DNA of 64,000 bases from an uncultured Streptococcus sp. (GTDB lineage Bacteria; Bacillota; Bacilli; Lactobacillales; Streptococcaceae), in contig NZ_CAJPNR010000002.1 of NCBI RefSeq assembly GCF_905372115.1, positions 1 to 64,000 of the forward strand, in the 5' to 3' direction. Positions 1 through 9,115 of this stretch are shown here, piece by piece. The translations under genes and the position numbers were made by a program. The notes below the pieces were generated by a model that did no database searches, was not told the DNA's origin, and saw nothing but the letters and a program-made list of their open reading frames with translations. How positions within the stretch are numbered: position 1 is the first letter of the stretch; each line of letters starts with the position of its first letter.

Positions 1-1
1 A

Positions 2-2128
2 GAAGAAACAAAAGCTCACTACGAAGAAACTCGTTTCCCAATGGACACTCGTCCAGCATCTATCGCTGATATTGACGCTGGTTACATTGACAAGGACAAC
101 GAACTGATTTACGGTATCCAAAACGACGAACTCTTCAAATTGAACTTCATGCCAAAAGGCGGTATCCGCATGGCTGAAACTACTTTGAAAGAAAATGGAT
201 ACGAACCAGATCCTGCTGTTCATGAAATCTTTACTAAATATGTTACTACAGTAAATGACGGAATCTTCCGTGCTTACACTTCTAACATCCGCCGTGCTCG
301 TCACGCCCACACTGTAACTGGTCTTCCAGATGCTTACTCACGTGGACGTATCATCGGGGTTTACGCACGTCTTGCTCTTTATGGAGCTGACTACCTCATG
401 GCTGAAAAAGTTCGCGACTGGAATGGTTTGACTGATATTGACGAAGAAACAATCCGTCTGCGCGAAGAAATCAACCTGCAATACCAAGCACTTGGTGAAG
501 TTGTAAAACTTGGTGACCTTTACGGAGTTGATGTTCGCCGTCCTGCTTTTGACGTTAAAGAAGCTATCCAATGGACTAACATCGCCTTCATGGCTGTCTG
601 CCGTGTCATCAACGGTGCTGCTACTTCTCTTGGACGTGTGCCTATCGTTCTTGACATCTACGCAGAACGTGACTTGGCTCGCGGTACTTACACTGAATCA
701 GAAATCCAAGAATTTGTTGATGATTTCGTTATGAAACTTCGTACAGTGAAGTTTGCTCGTACAAAAGCTTACGACCAACTTTACTCTGGTGACCCAACCT
801 TCATCACTACTTCTATGGCAGGTATGGGGAACGACGGCCGTCACCGTGTTACAAAGATGGACTACCGTTTCCTTAACACACTTGATAACATTGGTAACTC
901 TCCAGAACCAAACTTGACTGTTCTCTGGACTGATAAACTTCCATACTCATTCCGTCGCTACTGTATGCACATGAGCCACAAGCACTCTTCTATCCAATAC
1001 GAAGGTGTAACAACAATGGCTCGAGATGGTTACGGTGAAATGAGCTGTATCTCTTGCTGTGTGTCTCCACTTGACCCTGAAAATGAAGAACAACGCCACA
1101 ACATCCAATACTTCGGTGCTCGTGTAAACGTTCTGAAAGCCCTTCTGACAGGTCTCAATGGCGGTTACGACGATGTTCATAAAGACTACAAAGTATTTGA
1201 CATCGAGCCTATCCGTGACGAAGTTCTTGAATTCGAATCAGTTAAAGCGAATTTTGAAAAATCTCTGGACTGGTTGACTGACACTTACGTAGATGCCTTG
1301 AACATCATCCACTACATGACTGACAAGTACAACTACGAAGCTGTTCAAATGGCCTTCTTGCCAACTTACCAACGCGCTAACATGGGATTCGGTATCTGTG
1401 GATTTGCCAACACTGTTGATACCTTGTCTGCTATCAAGTATGCAACCGTTAAGCCAATCCGCGACGAAAACGGCTATATCTACGACTATGAAACAATCGG
1501 AGAATACCCACGTTGGGGTGAAGATGATCCTCGTTCAAACGAACTGGCTGAATGGTTGGTAGAAGCTTACACAACTCGTCTGCGCAGCCACAAACTTTAC
1601 AAGAACGCTGAAGCAACAGTATCACTCTTGACTATCACATCTAACGTTGCTTACTCTAAACAAACTGGTAACTCACCAGTCCATAAAGGAGTGTACCTCA
1701 ACGAAGATGGCAGCGTAAACTTGTCTAAATTGGAATTCTTCTCACCAGGTGCTAACCCATCTAACAAAGCAAAAGGTGGCTGGTTGCAAAACCTGAACTC
1801 ACTTGCTAGCTTGGACTTCAGTTACGCAGCTGACGGTATCTCATTGACAACTCAAGTATCACCTCGTGCGCTTGGTAAGACTCATGACGAACAAGTAGAC
1901 AACTTGGTAACAATCCTTGATGGTTACTTTGAAAACGGTGGACAACACGTTAACTTGAACGTTATGGACTTGAAGGATGTTTACGAGAAGATTATGTCTG
2001 GCGAAGATGTTATCGTTCGTATCTCAGGTTACTGTGTAAATACTAAGTACTTGACTCCAGAGCAAAAGACTGAATTGACTCAACGTGTCTTCCACGAAGT
2101 GCTCTCTATGGACGATGCTTTGAGCTAA
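2..2128 (+). CDS. pfl: Pyruvate formate-lyase (formate acetyltransferase), 5'-truncated by the window
   Basis: Glycyl radical enzyme that converts pyruvate and CoA to acetyl-CoA and formate during anaerobic mixed-acid fermentation in the cytoplasm. The reading frame is open from base 2, so the first visible ATG (41) is internal; about 708 residues are present against roughly 770 for the family. The adjacent catalytic cysteine pair is visible in ISCCCVSP (bases about 1047-1070), and the C-terminal glycyl-radical loop reads RISGYC, as in true PFL rather than the dehydratase-like relatives. It is followed directly by a strong terminator, so it is the last gene of its transcript. Codon use is highly biased, as expected for an abundant fermentation enzyme. 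It is distinct from the second glycyl radical enzyme at 56778-59219. Identification is certain; the true start lies outside the window. Confidence 0.97.
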   Translation, partial: EETKAHYEETRFPMDTRPASIADIDAGYIDKDNELIYGIQNDELFKLNFMPKGGIRMAETTLKENGYEPDPAVHEIFTKYVTTVNDGIFRAYTSNIRRARHAHTVTGLPDAYSRGRIIGVYARLALYGADYLMAEKVRDWNGLTDIDEETIRLREEINLQYQALGEVVKLGDLYGVDVRRPAFDVKEAIQWTNIAFMAVCRVINGAATSLGRVPIVLDIYAERDLARGTYTESEIQEFVDDFVMKLRTVKFARTKAYDQLYSGDPTFITTSMAGMGNDGRHRVTKMDYRFLNTLDNIGNSPEPNLTVLWTDKLPYSFRRYCMHMSHKHSSIQYEGVTTMARDGYGEMSCISCCVSPLDPENEEQRHNIQYFGARVNVLKALLTGLNGGYDDVHKDYKVFDIEPIRDEVLEFESVKANFEKSLDWLTDTYVDALNIIHYMTDKYNYEAVQMAFLPTYQRANMGFGICGFANTVDTLSAIKYATVKPIRDENGYIYDYETIGEYPRWGEDDPRSNELAEWLVEAYTTRLRSHKLYKNAEATVSLLTITSNVAYSKQTGNSPVHKGVYLNEDGSVNLSKLEFFSPGANPSNKAKGGWLQNLNSLASLDFSYAADGISLTTQVSPRALGKTHDEQVDNLVTILDGYFENGGQHVNLNVMDLKDVYEKIMSGEDVIVRISGYCVNTKYLTPEQKTELTQRVFHEVLSMDDALS

Positions 2129-2157
2129 TAAACGACTAAAGACTTACAAACCATTTG

Positions 2158-2190
2158 AAAGAAGATTGGAAATCCCCAATCTTCTTTTTT
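2158..2190 (+). terminator. Rho-independent terminator of pfl
   Basis: A perfect 12-bp stem (2158-2169 with 2176-2187) with a 6-nt loop is followed by a T run. It lies 30 bp after the pfl stop codon. Confidence 0.9.
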
Positions 2191-2243
2191 GTATTTCAGA
2201 CTTCAAGTGACTACTAACTTGATGATATTTTTAAGAGGCTTTA

Positions 2244-2252
2244 TGGTATAAT
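2244..2252 (+). promoter_or_regulatory. Extended -10 promoter for the ThrE-type exporter pair
   Basis: TATAAT at 2247-2252 is preceded by a TG dinucleotide (extended -10). No good -35 is seen at 17 bp. The start codon lies 35 bp downstream. Confidence 0.55.
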
Positions 2253-2287
2253 GGTTCTATTGCTATACTAGGAAAAGGATTGGGGAA

Positions 2288-3064
2288 ATGACAGAGAAAG
2301 GTATCAGGGAAGAAGCCAAAGATTTCAATCTGGCGGTAGATGTCATCATGCTGGCTGGGACACTGCTGCTACAGAGCGGATCCGAGACTTATCGGGTGGA
2401 AGACACCATGATTCGTATCGCTCATTCGCAAGGGATTATCGACTGCAATGCCTTAGCAATGCCAGTGGCTATTTTCTTTTCGATCGAAAATACAAATGTC
2501 TCACGGATGAAGCGCAATCTCAAGACCAACTACAATATCGAGAAGGTCTGCGACGTCAATCAGGTCTCCCGTCAGTTGGTTACAGGAGAAATCAGCCTTC
2601 AGGAGGCTTTTGATGAGCTAAATCGCCTCAAGGTGAAGGAGCTGCCCTATAACAACAAGCAGCTGATTGCTGCCGCAACGCTCAGTGCTCCCTTCTTTTC
2701 CATCATGTTTGGCGGAAACTTCTACGATGCTTTGGGGGCTGCCATTGCCACCTTCTTTGGCTTTGCCTTCTCTTTGTATGTTGACAAATATATCCGTATC
2801 CCTTTTGTGACAGCTTTTGCCGGAGCCTTCGTCTTTGGACTGCTGGCTCATATCTGGACACGCTATTCTGGTTTTAACTCCACAGATGATTTGATTATTG
2901 CAGGTTCTGTCATGCCTTTTGTGCCCGGCATTGCTCTGACCAACTCTGTGCGTGACATCATGACCAACCATATCAACTCTGGGATGAGCAAGCTCTTTGA
3001 ATCGCTCCTCATCACTCTTGCTCTCGGTGCAGGTACCTCTGTCGCCCTCCTTATTATGAAATAA
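2288..3064 (+). CDS. Threonine/serine exporter family protein, YjjP-like (DUF1212) half
   Basis: Membrane protein of 258 residues matching the N-terminal (DUF1212) half of ThrE-type threonine/serine exporters. The soluble N-terminal part carries the family signature LLQSGSETYRVEDTM (about residues 27-41). About five hydrophobic segments occupy residues 120-258. In corynebacteria both halves are one polypeptide; here, as in many Firmicutes, they are separate genes and the partner starts 4 bp downstream, so both subunits probably assemble into one transporter in the cytoplasmic membrane. The substrate is inferred from family membership and could be other small amino acids or dipeptides. The start follows a purine-rich stretch (GGGGAA), a modest ribosome site. 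Confidence 0.85.
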   Translation: MTEKGIREEAKDFNLAVDVIMLAGTLLLQSGSETYRVEDTMIRIAHSQGIIDCNALAMPVAIFFSIENTNVSRMKRNLKTNYNIEKVCDVNQVSRQLVTGEISLQEAFDELNRLKVKELPYNNKQLIAAATLSAPFFSIMFGGNFYDALGAAIATFFGFAFSLYVDKYIRIPFVTAFAGAFVFGLLAHIWTRYSGFNSTDDLIIAGSVMPFVPGIALTNSVRDIMTNHINSGMSKLFESLLITLALGAGTSVALLIMK

Positions 3065-3068
3065 GCCT

Positions 3069-3536
3069 ATGACAATCTTGACTTTCTTACTGCAAGCAGT
3101 TGCCAGCCTACTGGCTATCATTACTTTTTTAATCGTTCTAAATGTCCAGCGCAGTATGCTGATTCCCGGCGGAGTGCTGGGTATGGCTATTTGGCTACTC
3201 TACCTTCTGCTCAAAGGACCGACCAACGTCATCATAGCAACCTTTGTGGCTGCTATCCTTGGTTCCTGCATCAGCCAAATCCTCAGCATCATCTACAAAA
3301 CGCCTGCTGTTGTTTTTATTTTGGCTATTCTAGCGCCTTTGGTCCCAGGCTACATTTCCTATCGGACGACTGCCTTCTTTGTCACTGGTGACTACAGCCA
3401 GGCTATGATTCACGCCACTCTGGTGGTCATTCTAGCCTTGGTCATCTCGATTGGCATGGCCAGTGGCACTGTCGTACTCAAGCTCTACCACTACTTGAAA
3501 AAGCGCCAAACCAAACTCACAGCAAATAAACAGTAG
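3069..3536 (+). CDS. Threonine/serine exporter family protein, YjjB-like (DUF3815) half
   Basis: Membrane protein of 155 residues, nearly all hydrophobic, with about four to five predicted transmembrane segments. It corresponds to the C-terminal (DUF3815/YjjB) half of ThrE-type exporters. It begins 4 bp after the YjjP-like gene and is certainly co-transcribed with it. The PLVPG motif (about residues 90-95) is typical of this half and recurs in the partner as PFVPG, consistent with two homologous halves. The two-gene operon ends in a hairpin overlapping the stop codon. Function as an amino-acid exporter is inferred from the family. Confidence 0.83.
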   Translation: MTILTFLLQAVASLLAIITFLIVLNVQRSMLIPGGVLGMAIWLLYLLLKGPTNVIIATFVAAILGSCISQILSIIYKTPAVVFILAILAPLVPGYISYRTTAFFVTGDYSQAMIHATLVVILALVISIGMASGTVVLKLYHYLKKRQTKLTANKQ

Positions 3537-3556
3537 AGCCATCTGCTGTTTTTATT
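3528..3556 (+). terminator. Terminator of the exporter pair
   Basis: The stem AAACAGTAGA / TCTGCTGTTT (one mismatch) has a 4-nt loop and is followed by a T-rich tract. It overlaps the stop codon. Confidence 0.7.
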
Positions 3557-3681
3557 TTGGAAAATACATCTTAAGCCTGATTTAGCTGAGATTAGATGTT
3601 TTTTGTAAGAGTTTTATTCCTAAGTATGGTAAAATAGTTTTCGGAATATACTAGAATAAAAGGATTTAAAGAGGTCTTATA

Positions 3682-4860
3682 ATGACAATCGGAATCGACA
3701 AAATCGGTTTTGCGACCAGTAATTATGTTTTAAAATTAAATGATTTAGCGGCAGCCCGTGGGACTGACCCAGAAAAGCTTAGCAAGGGACTCTTGCTCAA
3801 GGAACTAAGCATTGCTCCTCTGACTGAGGATATTGTTACCTTAGGAGCCGCGGCAGCAGATCCCATCCTGACAAAAGAGGACAAAGAAAAGATTGACATG
3901 GTCATCGTGGCTACTGAGTCAGGGATTGACCAGAGCAAGGCGGCAGCCGTTTTTGTCCACGGCCTTTTGGGTATCCAACCTTTTGCCCGCAGCTTTGAAA
4001 TCAAGGAAGCCTGCTATGGAGCAACTGCTGCACTGGACTATGCCAAGCTCCATATCGAAAAACATCCAGACAGCAAAGTTTTGGTGTTAGCTAGCGACAT
4101 TGCTAAGTATGGCATTAACACACCGGGCGAGCCAACTCAGGGAGCGGGAGCTATTTCTATGCTGATTAGCAGAAATCCTCGTATCCTCGCTTTCAATGAT
4201 GATAATGTGGCCCAGACACGCGATGTCATGGATTTTTGGCGCCCAAATTACTCGACAACACCTTATGTCAACGGCCTCTATTCAACCCAGCAGTATTTGG
4301 ATAGCTTAAAGACAACTTGGACGGAGTACCAAAAACGCCACAAGCTGGCTCTCAAAGATTTTGCGGCCTACTGCTTCCACCTGCCTTATCCAAAACTGGC
4401 CCTCAAAGGCCTCAATAAAATCATGGATAAAAGCCTGCCTCAAGAACAGCAAGACCAGCTCAGAGAGAACTTTGAAGCCTCCATTCTCTACAGCCAAAAA
4501 GTTGGAAATATCTATACAGGCTCCCTCTTCCTAGGCCTCCTGTCTCTTTTAGAAAACTCTGACAACCTCAAGTCTGGCGATCGGATTGCTCTCTTCGGCT
4601 ATGGCAGCGGAGCTGTCTCTGAAATCTTTAGTGCCAATTTGGTAGAGGGCTATGAAAAGTATCTATCCGACACACGCCTAGAGGAATTAGACCAGCGTCA
4701 GGCTCTTTCCATCGTAGACTACGAGCGCATCTTTTTTGAAGAAGCTGAGCTGGATGCAGAGGGCAATGCTCGCTTCTCTGGCTATGAAAATCAAAGCTTT
4801 GCTCTGACAGAAATTGCAGAGCATCAGCGCAAGTACATCAAAGTTGAGAAATCATCATGA
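3682..4860 (+). CDS. mvaS: Hydroxymethylglutaryl-CoA synthase
   Basis: Condenses acetyl-CoA with acetoacetyl-CoA to HMG-CoA, the first committed step of the mevalonate route to isoprenoids (undecaprenyl phosphate, quinones). The length of 392 residues is standard for bacterial MvaS. The catalytic cysteine lies in EACYGATAAL (about residue 112) and the general-base histidine region reads CFHLPYPK (about residues 232-239). The start follows AAAGAGG at good spacing. The last 4 bp overlap the next gene (ATGA), so translation of mvaS and mvaA is coupled. Identification is essentially certain. Confidence 0.97.
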   Translation: MTIGIDKIGFATSNYVLKLNDLAAARGTDPEKLSKGLLLKELSIAPLTEDIVTLGAAAADPILTKEDKEKIDMVIVATESGIDQSKAAAVFVHGLLGIQPFARSFEIKEACYGATAALDYAKLHIEKHPDSKVLVLASDIAKYGINTPGEPTQGAGAISMLISRNPRILAFNDDNVAQTRDVMDFWRPNYSTTPYVNGLYSTQQYLDSLKTTWTEYQKRHKLALKDFAAYCFHLPYPKLALKGLNKIMDKSLPQEQQDQLRENFEASILYSQKVGNIYTGSLFLGLLSLLENSDNLKSGDRIALFGYGSGAVSEIFSANLVEGYEKYLSDTRLEELDQRQALSIVDYERIFFEEAELDAEGNARFSGYENQSFALTEIAEHQRKYIKVEKSS

Positions 4861-6131
4861 AAGTAAACTGGACTGGATTTTCCAAAAAAACTCCTACTGA
4901 ACGGCTGCAGATGCTGAAAGAAAAGGGACTTTTACAAGATGAACATTGGCAGCTGCTAGACAGTCAGCAGACTTTGCCTCTGGAAACAGCCAATCAGATG
5001 AGCGAAAATGTACTGGCCACTCTGGCCCTACCCTACTCTCTGGTGCCAGACTTTTTGGTGGATGGTAAGACCTATCAAGTTCCATTTGTGACAGAAGAGC
5101 CATCTGTGGTAGCAGCAGCCAGCTTTGCCGCTAAGATTATCAAACGTTCAGGCGGATTTGAGACAGAGGTTCACAAACGCCAGATGATTGGGCAAATCGC
5201 CCTCTATCAGGTTGATAAGGCAGACCAAGTCATCAAAGATGTTCTCAGGAAAAAGAAAGAGTTACTGGAACAGGCCAACCAAGCCTATCCATCGATTGTT
5301 GCTCGTGGTGGAGGTGCTAGAGAACTTTGGTTGGAGCAAAAGGATGACTTCCTAATTTTTTATCTGTCTGTAGATACGCAGGAAGCCATGGGAGCTAATA
5401 TGCTCAACACCATGCTGGAGGCCCTCACCCTTCCTCTGGAAGAGCTGACTGGCGGTAAGAGTCTGATGGCTATCCTGTCAAACTATGCAACAGATAGCCT
5501 CGTAACAGCCCGCTGTGTCATCGACTATCGCTTTCTCAGTCGGGATAAGGCTGAGGCGGAACTTCTTGCGGATAAAATGCAGCTGGCTAGCAAGCTAGCC
5601 CAGGTCGATCCTTACCGAGCAGCTACCCACAATAAAGGTATCTTTAATGGTATTGATGCTTTGGTGCTAGCTACTGGAAATGACTGGAGGGCTGTAGAAG
5701 CCGGTGCTCATGCCTATGCCAGCCGAGAAGGAAGCTACCGCGGCCTCTCTACTTGGACGGCAGACCCAGACACACGCCAGCTTCATGGTCAGATGACCCT
5801 GCCCATGCCCATTGCAACTAAGGGAGGATCCATTGGCCTCAATCCCGCAGTGACAGCCAGCTTTGACTTGCTAGGGCAGCCTCAGGCCAAGGACTTATCA
5901 TCCCTCATCGTTTCAGCCGGATTGGCACAAAACTTCGCCGCCCTCAAAGCCCTGGTCAGCACTGGCATCCAAGCTGGTCACATGAAATTGCAAGCAAAAT
6001 CCTTAGCATTGCAAGCTGGAGCCCAAGACGAAGAAATTGCTGCTGTAGCCAGTCGCTTAACAGCCAAGAAGATTTTCAATCTCGCTGCTGCTCAGGAAGT
6101 ACTAGCAGACTTACGAAAACAGGACAAGTAA
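4857..6131 (+). CDS. mvaA: Hydroxymethylglutaryl-CoA reductase, class II
   Basis: Reduces HMG-CoA to mevalonate. The 424 residues match bacterial class II HMG-CoA reductases (biosynthetic in streptococci). Visible family features are the EEPSVVAAAS segment with the catalytic glutamate (about residues 80-89), the MGANMLNTM motif, the aspartate-bearing GNDWRAVEAGAHAYA region, and a C-terminal QAGHMKLQ with the catalytic histidine. It overlaps mvaS by 4 bp and converges on fni, with a shared terminator between them. Having both upper-pathway genes directly facing the lower-pathway operon puts the whole pathway in 6.3 kb. Confidence 0.97.
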   Translation: MKVNWTGFSKKTPTERLQMLKEKGLLQDEHWQLLDSQQTLPLETANQMSENVLATLALPYSLVPDFLVDGKTYQVPFVTEEPSVVAAASFAAKIIKRSGGFETEVHKRQMIGQIALYQVDKADQVIKDVLRKKKELLEQANQAYPSIVARGGGARELWLEQKDDFLIFYLSVDTQEAMGANMLNTMLEALTLPLEELTGGKSLMAILSNYATDSLVTARCVIDYRFLSRDKAEAELLADKMQLASKLAQVDPYRAATHNKGIFNGIDALVLATGNDWRAVEAGAHAYASREGSYRGLSTWTADPDTRQLHGQMTLPMPIATKGGSIGLNPAVTASFDLLGQPQAKDLSSLIVSAGLAQNFAALKALVSTGIQAGHMKLQAKSLALQAGAQDEEIAAVASRLTAKKIFNLAAAQEVLADLRKQDK

Positions 6132-6153
6132 AAAGGCCTTGATGGCCTTTTTT
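6130..6153. terminator. Bidirectional terminator between mvaA and fni
   Basis: AAAAAGGCC / GGCCTTTTTT with a 5-nt loop gives T runs on both strands. It serves both convergent mevalonate operons. Confidence 0.88.
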
Positions 6154-6170
6154 GTATGTCTTTATGCTTT

Positions 6171-7175
6171 TTAGTCAATCTGTTCCTGAGCTTCTTTTAG
6201 CCGACCGTAGAGTAGATAGGGAACATTCTTTAATTCTTGCAAGTTTCGGCAGGATAGGGCGCACATGATGAGACGCAGATCTGATTTCCAGCCTTCTACA
6301 ATATCAATAACTTCTTCCACCGAGTGATTTTCCACCAAGTCCAGCATGGTACGAGAGAGGCCGACCGCCTTGGCTCCTAAGACCAAGGCTTTGATCATAT
6401 CCAAAGAATGGCGGACACCTCCACTAGCCAAGAGTTCGACCTCATCGCGCAATGGCTGAAGCGCCAACAGGCTCTGCAGAGTAGATTGTCCCCAATCATT
6501 GAGGTAGTCACGATTGCCACCCCGCTGATTTTCAATATAGGCAAAGCTAGTGCCACCCCGGCCGGAAATATCAAAAGTCTGAATCCCCAAGGAGCGCGCT
6601 TCTTCGATAGTAGAGCGATCCATGCCAAAGCCAACTTCTTTAAGAATTAGGGGAAGATCCAGCCGCTGACCATAATCAGTCAAGTGCTGGCACCAAGAGC
6701 GAAACTCCCGCTCGCCCTCTGGCATCAGCAATTCCTGCATGAGATTAACATGGACCTGCAAAAAGAGGGGCTGCAAATCAGCTACTGCTTGCTGGGCGGC
6801 TTGATAAGGCTTGTCCAAGCCGATATTGGTAGCCAGCAATAAATTAGGCCGACCAGCCGCCACCCGATAGGAAAGATCCGAAGGATTTTTCAAGGCAGCA
6901 CTGTAAGATCCAGTCACAAAAAGAAGGCCGCAACTTTCAGCTACCTGAGCCAGCTTTTCATTGATTTGACCGCCTTTTTGGCTGCCGCCAGTCATGGCAT
7001 TGATGTAAAAAGGAAACTCCCAATCACGACCAGCAAAGTGAGTAGATAGGTCAATCTCTGCCAAATCGTACTTGGGCAAAGAACGATGAATCAGTTCCAT
7101 TTCATCAAAACTATTGTAACCTGGACGCTGCTCTAAAGCGTATTTGATATGGTCATCCTTACGATTCTGGCTCAT
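6171..7175 (-). CDS. fni: Type 2 isopentenyl-diphosphate delta-isomerase (FMN-dependent)
   Basis: Interconverts IPP and DMAPP; the type 2 enzyme uses reduced FMN. About 334 residues with TIM-barrel signatures: NRKDDH near the N-terminus, FYINAMTGGS, TNIGLDKP, SGRGGTSFAYIE and ASGGVRHSLDMIKAL (phosphate/FMN loops). An ATG at 7208 gives 11 extra residues, but the AGAAAGGA ribosome site points to the ATG pair at 7178/7175, and homologues begin near NRKD; 7175 is chosen. It overlaps the end of mvaK2 by 17 bp, so it is the last gene of the mvaK1-mvaD-mvaK2-fni operon. Confidence 0.95.
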   Translation of the reverse strand: MSQNRKDDHIKYALEQRPGYNSFDEMELIHRSLPKYDLAEIDLSTHFAGRDWEFPFYINAMTGGSQKGGQINEKLAQVAESCGLLFVTGSYSAALKNPSDLSYRVAAGRPNLLLATNIGLDKPYQAAQQAVADLQPLFLQVHVNLMQELLMPEGEREFRSWCQHLTDYGQRLDLPLILKEVGFGMDRSTIEEARSLGIQTFDISGRGGTSFAYIENQRGGNRDYLNDWGQSTLQSLLALQPLRDEVELLASGGVRHSLDMIKALVLGAKAVGLSRTMLDLVENHSVEEVIDIVEGWKSDLRLIMCALSCRNLQELKNVPYLLYGRLKEAQEQID

Positions 7176-8178
7176 CATGACCCATCCTTTCTCTGTATAA
7201 TAGCTCAATGCCAGCTGCTTGCCAAGCTTGAATCAGTTGCTTGCTAGATGCGGCATCAAAGCTAAGAGCAATCCCGCAGTCGCCACCGCCGGCACCACTG
7301 CTCTTAGCCACGCAGTTCAGTCCCTCTGCCGCTTCCTTTAGAGCCTTCAGTCTGTCTATATAGATAGCTGGGCTGAGCATTTCTAAGAGCTGACTAGCCT
7401 TTTCCAGACTAGACTGAATAGCAAGTTTCTCTCCTGCTAATAAAGCCTTCTCCAAGGCATCGACCTGCGTCCTGCTGCCTGTCAAAAAGGACTCTGAAAT
7501 AGCTGACTTGACCTGATTGACCAAGTCCTTAGAAATCGCCGGCTGCTTGGTCCAGCCAACTAGAAAATCCATGGCTAAGCAAGGCTTAATACTGCGAATT
7601 TCAAAACCCCAATCCTCTGCTAGTAATTGCTGTAAATCAACTTTGTCCATGCGCTTGCGGACCAGCTCTCTATCAAAAGATCGGTAGTAAATCAGGTCTT
7701 CATAAACAATGCAGGCTAGATCTCCCATGGAGCCATTGTCCCCTCGCTTGAGGAGAACGTAAGAAGCTATTTTAAAGAGTAGCTCCGACTCCAAGTCCAG
7801 CTCATAAAGTGCTGCCATGGCCTTGAGAATCAGAATAACCACACTACCGCTGGAGCCAATCCCGAACTTCTTGCCTTCTCTTTCCATCTTGCCGCAAATC
7901 TTTAGAGAAAAAGGCTGAAGCTGGTAGCCTAAGGCTAGCAAATAAGTGTTCATAACCCCTATCGCCTCCTGAATCAGGGCATAATCAGGGTCTGGCTCTA
8001 GGTTAGCGCTGTGTTCAAACATATCTGATGTCAAGTGATAGTCAAGCGCTATCTGGATTTCCCCCGTCATATAGATAGGAATGGCCTTGATAATGGCCGG
8101 CTGACCAGCCGTCAGCACTGCATATTCACCCGCCAGATAAAGCTTGCCACAGGTTTGAACTCTTGCACTAGTCTTCAT
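7159..8178 (-). CDS. mvaK2: Phosphomevalonate kinase
   Basis: GHMP-superfamily kinase converting mevalonate-5-phosphate to the diphosphate with ATP. Motifs include GKLYLAGEYAVL near the N-terminus, the GSSGSVVI nucleotide loop (motif 2) and the C-terminal AKSSGAGGGDCGIAL (motif 3). The open frame extends upstream to 8226, but an AAAGGA site 8 nt before the ATG at 8178 and homologue length (about 335 residues) favour 8178 (339 residues). It overlaps mvaD by 11 bp and fni by 17 bp, indicating translational coupling. Confidence 0.95.
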   Translation of the reverse strand: MKTSARVQTCGKLYLAGEYAVLTAGQPAIIKAIPIYMTGEIQIALDYHLTSDMFEHSANLEPDPDYALIQEAIGVMNTYLLALGYQLQPFSLKICGKMEREGKKFGIGSSGSVVILILKAMAALYELDLESELLFKIASYVLLKRGDNGSMGDLACIVYEDLIYYRSFDRELVRKRMDKVDLQQLLAEDWGFEIRSIKPCLAMDFLVGWTKQPAISKDLVNQVKSAISESFLTGSRTQVDALEKALLAGEKLAIQSSLEKASQLLEMLSPAIYIDRLKALKEAAEGLNCVAKSSGAGGGDCGIALSFDAASSKQLIQAWQAAGIELLYRERMGHDEPES

Positions 8179-9115
8179 CTGACAAGTCCTTTGTTTTGGA
8201 GACGATAAGCCGATAGTCCTTCTCAAAAATAGCCACCAGATGGTCTAGGTCTTCCTCCAAGCAGAGCACCTTGACATTTGGCCCTGCGTCCATGGTAAAG
8301 TAGCAACGCTCGCCCTGCTCCCGCAGCTTTCTGACAGCATCCATAGCTTGGTAAGACTCCTCTGTCAGATAAGAAAAGGGCGGATAAGCTTTCTCTGTCG
8401 TGGCATGCATCCGAAGAGCATTTTCTTCCGTCAGCTGGCCCACCTTGGCAAAATCATTGTCTCGTAAATAGCCTAGCATGGCCTCATAATCCAAAGCAGA
8501 CTGGGCAATCCAATCTGGGAAAATCGTGGAAGTTTTAGCACAGAGCTCCATACCGTCGCGGCTGGAAATGGGCTTTTTCTCATCGTGCAGAACCAACATA
8601 ATCATGGCTAGTTTCAAATCTGTCTTGACTGGATAAATGGCCCCACTGTCCTTATCCCAGGCCGCTAGCGGACCAAAGAAAGAGCGAGCTGACGACCCTG
8701 AAGCAAACTTGGCCAGCTGAGCCAGCTCTTGCGTCTGATAGCCCGTCTGAAAATAAGCATTGCAGGCCTTGACGAGGGCTGACAGACCACTGGAGCTGGA
8801 AGAAAGACCCGCAGCTGTTGGCATATTGTTGCTGGTATCAACGCGGACAAAACCATCTTCTAGAGAGCGGAAACGGTCAATTATCTTACTGATTTTGGCA
8901 TGTTCTGCCGGGCTTTGCAGCTGACCGTCAATATAAAACTCATCTCCAGTCGCTGTATCCGGCAAAGGACTCAGTTGCGTCTCGGTATACATATTTTCCA
9001 GTGTCAGCGAGATACTGCTAGTAGACGGAATCATCTTTTCTGCATCTTTCTTCCCCCAATATTTGACAATTGCAATATTGGCATAGGATTTGACACTTAC
9101 AGGCTTTCGATCCAT
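8168..9115 (-). CDS. mvaD: Diphosphomevalonate decarboxylase
   Basis: ATP-dependent decarboxylation of mevalonate-5-diphosphate to isopentenyl diphosphate. The 315 residues carry the family signatures SYANIAIVKYWGKKD (about residues 10-24), the PTAAGLSSSSSGLSAL phosphate loop and the C-terminal FTMDAGPNVKVL. Its start lies inside the end of mvaK1 and its end inside the start of mvaK2, so the four lower-pathway genes form a nested-overlap operon. Confidence 0.96.
   Translation of the reverse strand: MDRKPVSVKSYANIAIVKYWGKKDAEKMIPSTSSISLTLENMYTETQLSPLPDTATGDEFYIDGQLQSPAEHAKISKIIDRFRSLEDGFVRVDTSNNMPTAAGLSSSSSGLSALVKACNAYFQTGYQTQELAQLAKFASGSSARSFFGPLAAWDKDSGAIYPVKTDLKLAMIMLVLHDEKKPISSRDGMELCAKTSTIFPDWIAQSALDYEAMLGYLRDNDFAKVGQLTEENALRMHATTEKAYPPFSYLTEESYQAMDAVRKLREQGERCYFTMDAGPNVKVLCLEEDLDHLVAIFEKDYRLIVSKTKDLSDED

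Noticed and set aside
947..1180. Antisense open frames inside pfl and many other strongly biased genes
   Set aside because: They mirror the codon bias of the real gene, lack ribosome sites and have no recognisable motifs.
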